Of a stretch of 64,000 bases of DNA, positions 28,501-36,192 are shown piece by piece. The stretch comes from Fuerstiella sp. (lineage in GTDB: Bacteria > Planctomycetota > Planctomycetia > Planctomycetales > Planctomycetaceae). The stretch spans positions 1 through 64,000 of the forward strand of contig JAQWOH010000060.1 of NCBI GenBank assembly GCA_029245955.1. The letters run 5' to 3'. Position 1 is the first letter of the stretch. Every line of letters begins with the position of its first letter. The position numbers were made by a program, and so were the translations under genes. The notes beneath the pieces were generated by a model. The model was not told where the DNA came from and did no database searches. It saw only the letters and a list, made by a program, of their open reading frames with translations.

Positions 28501-29439
28501 ATGAACCAGGAAAAACCGTTCCATCCCATGTCCGGCTGGATGCCTTTGTTTTGCGTAGTCACGCTGTTTGTAGCCGGTCCAGGTACCATTATCTGGTCTG
28601 TTCAAAATGCCGGCGGTTCCCTGGTGTTTCTGGGCATTGCGTTCATTCCTCTGGCGCTGGTTTCGTGTTTTGGGTTTATGGCGGTCGCCCCCAACGATTC
28701 CCGGGTGTTGTTATTATTCGGTGAGTACAGGGGGTCCGTAAAGAAGACCGGATTCTTTTGGGTGAATCCTTTCTTTTCCAAGAGAAAGCTGTCGCTGCGG
28801 GTACGGAATTTCGAAACAGGGTCCACTTCAACCCCGGACCAGAAAAATGACTTGGGGCAGGTTATCAAGAAGGGGGGGCGTACCAGCAGCAAACCTTCCA
28901 AGGTGAATGACAGGGACGGTAACCCGATCGACATTTCAGCCGTAGTTGTCTGGAAAGTCGTTGATACGGCAGAAGCTCTGTTCAAGGTCGACGACTATGA
29001 ACACTTTGTTGAGGTTCAAAGCGAAGCCGCCCTGCGTAATCTGGCCAGTCGTCACCCGTATGACAGCGAAGATTCGGAAGTTTCACTGCGAGGTAACACC
29101 GTTGATGTGTGTGAGCAGTTGCAGAGTGATATTCAGGAGCGCCTGGATCAGGCTGGTGTGGAAGTCATTGAGGCACGCATCAGTCATTTGGCGTACTCGC
29201 CGGAGATTGCGGCAGCTATGCTTCAACGTCAGCAGGCACAAGCGGTCGTTGCGGCGCGAACGAAGATTGTTGAGGGCGCTGTAGGTATGGTCGACATGGC
29301 CCTGAACCATTTGAAACGAGACGGCATCGTGGAACTGGATGAGGATCGCAAAGCCACCATGGTTTCCAATCTATTGGTCGTATTGTGCAGTGACCGACAT
29401 ACGCAACCCGTTGTAAACACAGGAACGCTCTACAATTAG
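28501..29439 (+). CDS. SPFH/band 7 domain membrane protein
   Basis: A 312-residue protein. Two hydrophobic segments near the N-terminus (~13-35, [16 protein letters not shown], and ~45-65, [17 protein letters not shown]) anchor it to the inner membrane. An SPFH/prohibitin-like domain follows ([60 protein letters not shown]). Then comes a coiled region with [20 protein letters not shown], the stomatin/flotillin signature of Ala/Gln repeats. SPFH proteins form large cage-like or raft-like membrane assemblies. The start at 28501 has AGGA 9 nt upstream. A small Arc-like protein gene follows at 29719, a pairing I recall from other phyla. Confidence 0.9.
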   Translation: MNQEKPFHPMSGWMPLFCVVTLFVAGPGTIIWSVQNAGGSLVFLGIAFIPLALVSCFGFMAVAPNDSRVLLLFGEYRGSVKKTGFFWVNPFFSKRKLSLRVRNFETGSTSTPDQKNDLGQVIKKGGRTSSKPSKVNDRDGNPIDISAVVVWKVVDTAEALFKVDDYEHFVEVQSEAALRNLASRHPYDSEDSEVSLRGNTVDVCEQLQSDIQERLDQAGVEVIEARISHLAYSPEIAAAMLQRQQAQAVVAARTKIVEGAVGMVDMALNHLKRDGIVELDEDRKATMVSNLLVVLCSDRHTQPVVNTGTLYN

Positions 29440-29718
29440 TGCCTTTTCGAAGACACGTCGCTTGTTCGGGATCGTGGGAATTTCAGCTGTTCGTTCGGAC
29501 AGTTTTCCTGACCACGAATCAGTCCGTTGAGATTTCGGCACCTCCACCACGGGAGCCAGTGACTTGAGGATGGCCATGATAAAAGCGTCAGCGTGTGAGT
29601 CTGGCGGTTGCAATACCCACTTCGCTTCCCCGTGATGCGTACCCGTAACAAAAAGGAATGACCTCGTGAGCATCTACCAGCAGAGCTGGTGCAGTCCGTC
29701 TACCTGCTGAAGGGACCA

Positions 29719-29892
29719 ATGGCCAGAGAATCATTTTTGCTCCGCACAGATCCTAAGATCCTGGCCGAGTTGCGTCGCTGGGCGGAAGACGAGCTGCGCA
29801 GTACGAATGGCCAACTCGATTTCGTGCTGCGCGCCGCGTTGCGCGACGCAGGGCGACTGCCAAAACGAGAGAATGAACACGGCGAATCCTGA
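29719..29892 (+). CDS. small Arc/ribbon-helix-helix-like protein paired with SPFH
   Basis: A 57-residue protein beginning MARESFLLRTDPKILAEL. It has a short beta strand then two helices (RRWAEDELRSTNGQLDFVL, RAALRDAGRLPK), the ribbon-helix-helix (Arc/MetJ) layout. It closely resembles the small proteins that follow SPFH genes in actinobacteria and others. The ATG at 29719 has AAGGGA just upstream; a GTG at 29689 would add 10 residues without similarity. About 279 bp separate it from the SPFH stop, more than in the pairs I recall, and that spacer shows no gene. DNA binding is inference from the fold. Confidence 0.72.
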   Translation: MARESFLLRTDPKILAELRRWAEDELRSTNGQLDFVLRAALRDAGRLPKRENEHGES

Positions 29893-31130
29893 GAGGCAAC
29901 ACACTTAATGCTGGGGCCGTACGTGACGGTTGGGGAATTCGTGGAAGGCGTTCGACTGTCAGCGCAACTGGCGGCAGTTTTTAGAGACTTTTTCATCCGA
30001 CTGCGTATACGGGACGCGTTCGCTCGGATTGAGGGCGAGGGCGAGGGCGTGCCCGGTTGTGGCCTCCGTGGCGCGTGTGTCAGTCCGGTTCCAGCGATCG
30101 TACACCCCTTCAAACATTTTGAGACGTTTTGATGTTGCGTGGTTCCGCATATCGCGAAAGCTGCGGGCCACGTCCATTCGCACCACATCAGCCAGTGGGA
30201 CATTATACCGGAGAACATTCCGGTTGGATTCTGCGGGGCGGTGAACGTGGCAGATTTGGGGAGCGGATCAACAGGTCAGGATGCCTTTCCTGTCTGTAGT
30301 ACACCGACCAGAATTACCAAAACGCAAGTTGTTGCCGCCGGCGTGTCCGGTCCGCGAGCCGGGGTTATGGCGAACCCCTCTGATTGAGTGGCTTGTCAGC
30401 TGACCGTGACGCATTGTGCGTGTTCCTGTACGACGTGACTGTCGGGGCTTTGCGGTATACGTCGGTGCTTGCAGATCATTCGATCGTGTCGGCTGCCCGA
30501 CATGTGTCTGGGGCCCGTCTGGCCACGGCAGGGAAGTGCCCATTACTATGGAACATCGGATGAACTTCTCGCCGGGGTGTTTCGTCCGGAATTGCTTGCT
30601 GATTCGGAGTCGTGACGATTGCGGACGAAAGACGTGCGGGGCATGGTTTCGGCGGCAGCTTGCTGCCTCAGGGCAGGCATGTTGTGGCCGTGCTGTGCCG
30701 TTGACCATGCGACACAGCACGGTGGCTCATGGTGTAGTATTTTTCCGCCGCAGGATTATGCCAGAGTTATTGGCGCATTCGACTTCGCAATGAGACCGCA
30801 GTGTGATCACGCCGCAAATTGTTCAGAGTTCGCGGGGCAGAAGCGGCCGATGAACAGTAGAAATCCCGGATCGATTCCAATCAGGTATTGGGGATTAATG
30901 AACACAACGATACGGCCAGACAGCGCCTTCCGTTGCTGGATCCAATCGACAGCCGGTCGTCACGACAGGAACATCAATCACTTGATCCTGACGCAGACCG
31001 GTTCCTGTCGGCGAGTCGGAGTACCTGGATTCTGACGGCAACCAGATGCTGCGCAGATTACGACAGGTATTCGGATCTCAGAATTCGAACACACCAACGG
31101 TTCCAACACGTATACAAAGCCGCCGGGGCA
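29893..31130. other. region without an intact gene, includes a kinase relic
   Basis: About 1.24 kb without an intact gene between the Arc-like gene and the convergent hypothetical at 31131. The left part carries a kinase relic, described separately. From 30390 to 31130 I recognise nothing; the frames there are Cys/Arg-rich and do not resemble known proteins. A short GAGGGC repeat (three copies) sits near 30032-30048. Confidence 0.5.
29908..30387 (+). pseudogene. relic of a Hanks-type Ser/Thr protein kinase
   Basis: One + frame, interrupted by a TGA at 30130-30132, contains AAGHVHSHHISQWDIIPENI followed by PVGFCGAVNVADLG. This lines up well with the Hanks kinase catalytic loop to DFG segment (YAHS-G--HRDIKPENI-V---G-VK-ADFG). 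HRD has become QWD, the following Lys is Ile, and DFG is DLG, so the catalytic core is broken. An upstream VTVGEFVEGVRLSAQLAA may be the hinge region. No P-loop or activation segment is found. A coding remnant is more likely than chance, but the match is short. Confidence 0.4.
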
Positions 31131-32720
31131 TTACGGATTCTCGGTCCTGGAGATCAGCGTGGCGGTCGCTTTGTCGGGCGGACTGTGTCTGTCTCGCCTC
31201 AGGTGAACGGTGATCGCCGTCGAACCGTCTTCGCCAAAGACCCAGATTTCCTCAACATAGCGAGATGATATTACACGGATCTTTCGATTGGGCTCTCCCA
31301 GTGTGCCAATGACCTGTTGAGGATTCATTCCCTTGACGACGCGGCCTTCACGAATCGCAAGTTCAACATCGTCGCGTGGGAGGCTGGAAATCTGAGCGGC
31401 GGTCAGCCACTTGTTATGCAGTCGGATCCAGCCAAGGCGTCCCAGTCTCTGCTCGATGAAGGCAGCCTCTTTTGGCGCATCGTTCCTGGAAAGGAACCAC
31501 GCTGTCTTCAGTAGGTCCACACCGACATCACGATGCATTGTATTCTGCCAGCGTTCGAAGGCGAACAGATATTCGTCGGCAATTGCGAGAGTGCCATCCA
31601 GCTCTCCGTTGTCGAGACGTTTTTCCTGCGCCTTCAGCCATCGTTGGATCGCCTGCATTGTTTCCCCCTGGCGCCCGAAGTCCTCCAGAATGTCGGCCAG
31701 CTCTTCCAGTTGATTTCGATTCAGGCGGGGTACGCTGTCCAGCCTGTCGTCCACAAACAATGCCTTGGTTTTTTCGATCGCCTCTCGTTCTTCCGGCAGT
31801 TCTGTCTCCAGAAGTTGAACGATCTGAAGACCGTTTGACGTATCCGGTTCTAGTTTCATCAGAATCTGTGGCAGTCGATGTATGCGGTACAGTCTTCTGT
31901 GCATCCTTTGCCGGCTGACCCTGTCGGCGGCTTCATATTCCACCACAGGAGTCTTCAGGAAACGTTCTTCAGCTGCCTGGTCCGACATCGGGTTAACACG
32001 ATCCCAACCGGGCAGTCGCTGCCGCATGTCTTCAAGCACCTTATCCATTTGATTGTCTTCCGAATTTGCAGCCACGACTAATGCCTGAAAGCGTAATGCC
32101 TGGATTCGAGATGCGACCATACCGTCTTTTTCTGCCTGCAACGCCAGGCGCACCAGGCCAGCCGGATCGTTTCTGTTCTGTTCCCGCTGCAGTAGAAATG
32201 CGCGTTCCCGCAGTTTTACAATGTTGAGCTGCAATTCCTTGTCGTCATAGAACGCTGCAATCTCACCATACTCGTCAGCAATTCTGTACATGTCCTCGGG
32301 GTTGTCCGCCGCGACGCGATCAACTTTTCGAATCATCCTTTCGGTGTCAGTGGATCCGACCGCAATCCGGGTGACATCAAGTCCAAAACGCGTTCCCGAG
32401 CGATGCAGGATGCCGGAAACAGTTACTCGCTGTCCGGCCTTTACGTCGCCTGGAAGGACTGTTACGCGTTGGGGGGTGATCAGCATGGGCAGCTTGCTGA
32501 AACGGAACTGCCTTGACAGACGTCCTTCATATCGCCCGGAAATGCTCAGCATTGTCTTCCTCACCGACCATTCTCCCCACTTGTTTTGCGCTGCTAACAA
32601 CTCCCGCACGGTCCTGGTCTGGCCCGGCGCAGATGCAGACTGTAACAGCACAAACGCCAGCAATACGCTTGTACGCATCGCTGCGCATGGACGCGGTCTG
32701 TTGATCATTGTGCGTTGCAT
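31131..32720 (-). CDS. secreted planctomycete-specific hypothetical protein
   Basis: A 529-residue protein I do not recognise by name. It has a signal peptide (MRTSVLLAFVLLQSASAPG), then ~85 residues with a possible OB-like fold (LPGDVKAGQRVTVSGILHR), followed by a long helical middle rich in Glu, Arg, Leu and Gln (LVRLALQAEKDG; LEDMRQRLPGWDRV). The C-terminus has VVKGMNPQQVIGTLGEPNRK and YVEEIWVFGEDG, reminiscent of the SmpA/OmlA (BamE-type) motif that recurs in planctomycete secreted proteins. The start at 32720 has GGAAGAG upstream; 32678 would start right at the signal core. It follows the next gene by 9 bp, so the two are an operon. Confidence 0.72.
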   Translation of the reverse strand: MQRTMINRPRPCAAMRTSVLLAFVLLQSASAPGQTRTVRELLAAQNKWGEWSVRKTMLSISGRYEGRLSRQFRFSKLPMLITPQRVTVLPGDVKAGQRVTVSGILHRSGTRFGLDVTRIAVGSTDTERMIRKVDRVAADNPEDMYRIADEYGEIAAFYDDKELQLNIVKLRERAFLLQREQNRNDPAGLVRLALQAEKDGMVASRIQALRFQALVVAANSEDNQMDKVLEDMRQRLPGWDRVNPMSDQAAEERFLKTPVVEYEAADRVSRQRMHRRLYRIHRLPQILMKLEPDTSNGLQIVQLLETELPEEREAIEKTKALFVDDRLDSVPRLNRNQLEELADILEDFGRQGETMQAIQRWLKAQEKRLDNGELDGTLAIADEYLFAFERWQNTMHRDVGVDLLKTAWFLSRNDAPKEAAFIEQRLGRLGWIRLHNKWLTAAQISSLPRDDVELAIREGRVVKGMNPQQVIGTLGEPNRKIRVISSRYVEEIWVFGEDGSTAITVHLRRDRHSPPDKATATLISRTENP

Positions 32721-32729
32721 GGTGGCGGG

Positions 32730-34067
32730 TCACTCTTCCGGATGGCTGTTGTTCAGCGCGTTAATGCTGGATGACTCGGTAAAAGCTGTGTGGGAAACCG
32801 CATCGTCAGTGCGGTGCTCCCACCGTTCAGACGCTTCAACGAAATCGCGTTGCCGCGTCAGAATGTGTGCGACATCCGAATCGGCGTCCTGTGAGAGACC
32901 GATTTCCTCGCAGTGAACAGGATGTGTCAGCAGTACAAATGAACCCGGATCGATTTGCAGCTTCCATGTATGCCGGGAGTCGGAGGAAGGGGCCGCCACT
33001 GAGCAGATCCGGCCTGCAAAAAGAACTCGGTCGTCGCCGCCGGCGTCCAGCAGATCCTTGATTCGGGCGACAGCGATCGTCACCTCAACTGAATGCCGTC
33101 CAGGTGTCGCCGGAAGGTCCATGAGAAACAGGTTGTCTGATGAGGGATGTGCGTGCAGGAACGAATCAAACACGAACGTACCTGAATTCGCCTGTTCACG
33201 CACAAGAATTTCAGCATCATTTACCAGAGAACCTTCCGAATCATAGGCCTGCTGAAATGCACTCAACAGACTGCCGGGCGCGATGCTGTTAATGGCTTGT
33301 GTCTCCTGCAGCAGGTTCAGAGTGCCGCGCCATTCCGGGTCGCTTTTCTTAAGAATCCTGCCGGCGTCCACCGCAGCGAGCAGGACAGTTTCCATCTGCA
33401 GGAAATCACGCCGCTCCAGCTGAACCTGGACATCGTCGGCGGACTTCAGCCACGCACGATGTGCTGCTTCGACAGCCCATTGATACGTCATCCAGTATCC
33501 CGTCAAGGCGACCACCGTGACCATCGCCAGCATCAACAGGCGAAACGGAGTGACCAGATGAAGTACTGCGGTTTTGACGTGGAACGACGGGAGTGATGGG
33601 CGCCAGCGAACATCTTCCTGTGATCGTTCGGTGTCAGCAGCACGTTCGGTGTCAGCGACTTCAGCAGATGAGACGGGGCGGTTTGAATCGTCGACCGCCT
33701 GTTGCTCGGATGGGGGGAAAAGTTCGGCAACAACGGCCACAAGGCGGTGACTGAACGTGCCCCCAAGGAATTCACTAGGTACGCTTGGTGTTGACGGATA
33801 AACGTTCGTCGGCAATACGAATACAGATTGATAGCAACTCTGACATTCGCCCTCAATCCATGTGGTTCTGCGCATTCCGCTGACAGGTTGTCCGCAGACG
33901 CACCGCACCTCATACGGAACGGCGACTGCCGCTTCTGCGCTGCCCTGAAGCTGAGCCTTGATTCGTTTCAGTTTTGCAAGGCTGAAAAGCATCTGATCGC
34001 CGTGGGATCGAGCCGGAATAGAAAACGTTATATCAGCTGCAGCGTGTTCTTCGGCAGCTGCGCCCAC
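32730..34067 (-). CDS. membrane-anchored hypothetical protein with N-terminal zinc ribbon
   Basis: A 445-residue protein with no known family name. Near residues 50-80 it has two Cys pairs (VRCVCGQPVSG and GECQSCYQSVFVLP), a zinc ribbon. A Pro/Ser/Asp-rich linker follows, then one transmembrane helix (FRLLMLAMVTVVALTGYWMT, ~180-200). The C-terminal two thirds are predicted extracytoplasmic and helical, ending in an acidic tail. A cytoplasmic zinc ribbon joined through one helix to an external domain suggests a sensor or regulator of envelope processes, but I have no homologue to support a role. It is upstream of the secreted protein in the same operon. Confidence 0.62.
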   Translation of the reverse strand: MGAAAEEHAAADITFSIPARSHGDQMLFSLAKLKRIKAQLQGSAEAAVAVPYEVRCVCGQPVSGMRRTTWIEGECQSCYQSVFVLPTNVYPSTPSVPSEFLGGTFSHRLVAVVAELFPPSEQQAVDDSNRPVSSAEVADTERAADTERSQEDVRWRPSLPSFHVKTAVLHLVTPFRLLMLAMVTVVALTGYWMTYQWAVEAAHRAWLKSADDVQVQLERRDFLQMETVLLAAVDAGRILKKSDPEWRGTLNLLQETQAINSIAPGSLLSAFQQAYDSEGSLVNDAEILVREQANSGTFVFDSFLHAHPSSDNLFLMDLPATPGRHSVEVTIAVARIKDLLDAGGDDRVLFAGRICSVAAPSSDSRHTWKLQIDPGSFVLLTHPVHCEEIGLSQDADSDVAHILTRQRDFVEASERWEHRTDDAVSHTAFTESSSINALNNSHPEE

Positions 34068-34143
34068 TTACCGTTTCGAGAACTTTGGATACCATCCTGA
34101 GCGTCCGTCAGGTGTTGCGAACCAGGCCTGTAGCGCCTGTGTG

Positions 34144-34593
34144 TCAGCGCAGCTCGACAAAAAACGTGCCGACGCCGGAAAAGAGTGATTGGGTGCCGGA
34201 ATTTGTCTTTTCGTCAGGGTTAAGCAGCACTGCTGCGATCAGAACACCGAAGATGCCCAAAAAGAGTGCCAAAGAGGTAATCGTTCCGACAACCGCCAGC
34301 TTTCTTGAGCGGTCCGGAAGGAAGAGTCCGACAACGCTCAGAATCAACGATACAAGCAGAAGTACGGCGGTGGAACATCCCAGAATCAACAGTCTCAGAT
34401 GAGCCGAAGAGTTGGCGTTCCGCGGGTCGAACGAGTCGATGTTGTCCGGAAGTTGATGTGCCAGCAGGAACAAAACCGCACAGAACAGGGCAGCAATCAT
34501 GGACAGAATCACGCCGATTAACGCAACTGTGTTGGAAAGCCGGGGCCCTGGCGGATCATCGCTGAGTGGCTGTGACTGAACGGTCTCGGACAT
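34144..34593 (-). CDS. small integral membrane hypothetical protein
   Basis: A 149-residue protein with three strong transmembrane segments: LSNTVALIGVILSMIAALFC (~20-45), LLILGCSTAVLLLVSLILSV (~68-90) and TITSLALFLGIFGVLIAAVL (~102-125). The loops are short, the N-terminus is polar and cytoplasmic, and the C-terminus is Gly/Ser-rich. I do not recognise a family. It is 76 bp upstream of the zinc-ribbon membrane protein and on the same strand, so a three-gene operon 34593 to 31131 is likely. All three encode envelope proteins. Confidence 0.6.
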   Translation of the reverse strand: MSETVQSQPLSDDPPGPRLSNTVALIGVILSMIAALFCAVLFLLAHQLPDNIDSFDPRNANSSAHLRLLILGCSTAVLLLVSLILSVVGLFLPDRSRKLAVVGTITSLALFLGIFGVLIAAVLLNPDEKTNSGTQSLFSGVGTFFVELR

Positions 34594-34818
34594 GCTCGAA
34601 GTTTACCCGACTGTTTCTCGTTCATAAAGCCCGCGTCTCAGGTCAGATGCCTCTTCCCGGAGGGAACCTCCGACACCCGCTGCACGACTCAGGCCCGACT
34701 TTACCCCGAATCACTGCCAGTTTCGCCCGTCTCGACGAATGTCTTTGCCTCGGATTGTTTCGGTAATGGCGGTTGGTATTATTGCAACTGAATACATTTT
34801 GTCTGGAGCAACGGTGCC

Positions 34819-36114
34819 ATGGACGTGATTCGGGAGTTCCCCGAAGACATCCGTACACGACTGTCACAGGTCGCAGAGCAAATGGGAGTGGGCGAAGACG
34901 ACCTGCTGCTGTCATTTGTCGGGGATGCGCTCGACGACTGCGAGAAGTCAGATCGGCGCGTGACAGTATCGGAACCCCCGTCGTTGTTCCCAGATGACGA
35001 GGTATTGGAAGCCACCCCTGTGATCGAGCCCAAAAACAGTCTGCCGTTCTCATTCATTGACTTGTTTGCGGGTGTTGGCGGTCTGCGTCTCGGCCTCGAG
35101 GCTGTGGGCGGTCGGTGTGTCTTCTCCTGTGAGAAGGACAAGTACGCTCAGAAGACGTATGTCAGTTGGTTCGGTGAAGATCCGACCGGTGACGTTACTG
35201 AGTTGTCCCGGAAGGGGATGATACCGGATCACGATTTGCTGGCGGCCGGATTCCCCTGTCAGCCGTTTTCAATTGCCGGTGTCTCCAAGAAGAACAGTCT
35301 GGGGCGGGCGCATGGATTCAAGGACCGCACTCAGGGCACGCTCTTCTTTCATCTGGCTGAAATTATCGACCGCATGCAGCCACCCACACTGCTGTTGGAA
35401 AACGTTAAGAATCTGCGGTCTCATGACAAAGGTCAGACATGGAAGACCATTCAAGGAACGTTGGAAGAACTGGGCTACGTTGTGTTCGATAAAGTCATCG
35501 ATGCCGCGGATTACGTACCGCAACATCGGGAACGAGTTTTCATTGTGGGTTTTCGTCGCGACATCTTCGGCAACACGCCGGCTTTTGGGTTTCCTGCGGT
35601 ACCAGAAGCAACTCGACCGAAACTTCGTGACATCCTTGAGTCCAGGCCTGACGAGAAATACACACTCTCCGACAAGCTCTGGGCTTATCTGCAGGACTAT
35701 GCTGAAAAACATCGTCGCCGCGGAAACGGCTTTGGTTGCAGCATCGCGAAACTGAACGGAACGACAAGAACGCTGAGTGCACGGTATCACAAGGACGGGT
35801 CAGAAATCCTGATTGCTCAACGCAACAGAAATCCGCGCAGGCTCACGCCACAGGAAGCGGGGCGGTTGATGGGCTTTCCGGAGGCACTGGTGTCCCGGAA
35901 AGCTCAGGTCGTGTCTGACACTCAGGCTTATCGGCAGTTCGGCAATGCAGTTGTGCCGGCTGTTGTCACGGCCGTGGCAATTCACATCGTGTCCGTTATG
36001 CGAGAAGCCGTGGTTTCCCGATCGGGCAATGGTTGCGTCCTGAAAACAAAAAAACGCCGTCGTCGTCGTCTGGACAAGGTGGCGGATGAATTGTCTCGTC
36101 GAAAGCCTAAATAG
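34819..36114 (+). CDS. DNA (cytosine-5-)-methyltransferase
   Basis: A 431-residue C5 DNA methyltransferase. Motif I is SFIDLFAGVGGLRLGLEAVG (~78-97), motif IV is AGFPCQPFSIAG with catalytic Cys147, motif VI is TLLLENVKNL (~190-199), motif VIII is QHRERVFIVGFR and motif X is YRQFGNAVVPAVV. The target-recognition region between VIII and IX (~250-345) is short. An N-terminal ~75 residues (MDVIREFPEDIRTRLSQVAE...) is not part of the catalytic domain. The C-terminal tail is strongly basic (KTKKRRRRRLDK). No restriction endonuclease or vsr gene is adjacent, so it is an orphan methylase. The recognition sequence cannot be read from the sequence. Confidence 0.93.
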   Translation: MDVIREFPEDIRTRLSQVAEQMGVGEDDLLLSFVGDALDDCEKSDRRVTVSEPPSLFPDDEVLEATPVIEPKNSLPFSFIDLFAGVGGLRLGLEAVGGRCVFSCEKDKYAQKTYVSWFGEDPTGDVTELSRKGMIPDHDLLAAGFPCQPFSIAGVSKKNSLGRAHGFKDRTQGTLFFHLAEIIDRMQPPTLLLENVKNLRSHDKGQTWKTIQGTLEELGYVVFDKVIDAADYVPQHRERVFIVGFRRDIFGNTPAFGFPAVPEATRPKLRDILESRPDEKYTLSDKLWAYLQDYAEKHRRRGNGFGCSIAKLNGTTRTLSARYHKDGSEILIAQRNRNPRRLTPQEAGRLMGFPEALVSRKAQVVSDTQAYRQFGNAVVPAVVTAVAIHIVSVMREAVVSRSGNGCVLKTKKRRRRRLDKVADELSRRKPK

Positions 36115-36192
36115 TCGTCTGTTCAGCGGGAATACTTATTGAGTCGAAACTCTTCCTTGCCGACGATGGCTGAATCACTGAGGGCGCTAACA

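Noticed and set aside
30032-30048. GAGGGC triplicate as a CRISPR-like or tandem repeat array
   Set aside because: Only three 6-bp units without spacers; too short to be an array.
32290-32916. Long + frame (208 codons) opposite the two hypothetical genes
   Set aside because: It is a shadow of the genes on the minus strand; composition is Ser/Arg/Cys-rich and spans the boundary between two real genes.
34819-36114. Restriction-modification system
   Set aside because: Only the methyltransferase is visible; neighbours are an envelope operon and an esterase, with no endonuclease, helicase or vsr-like gene.
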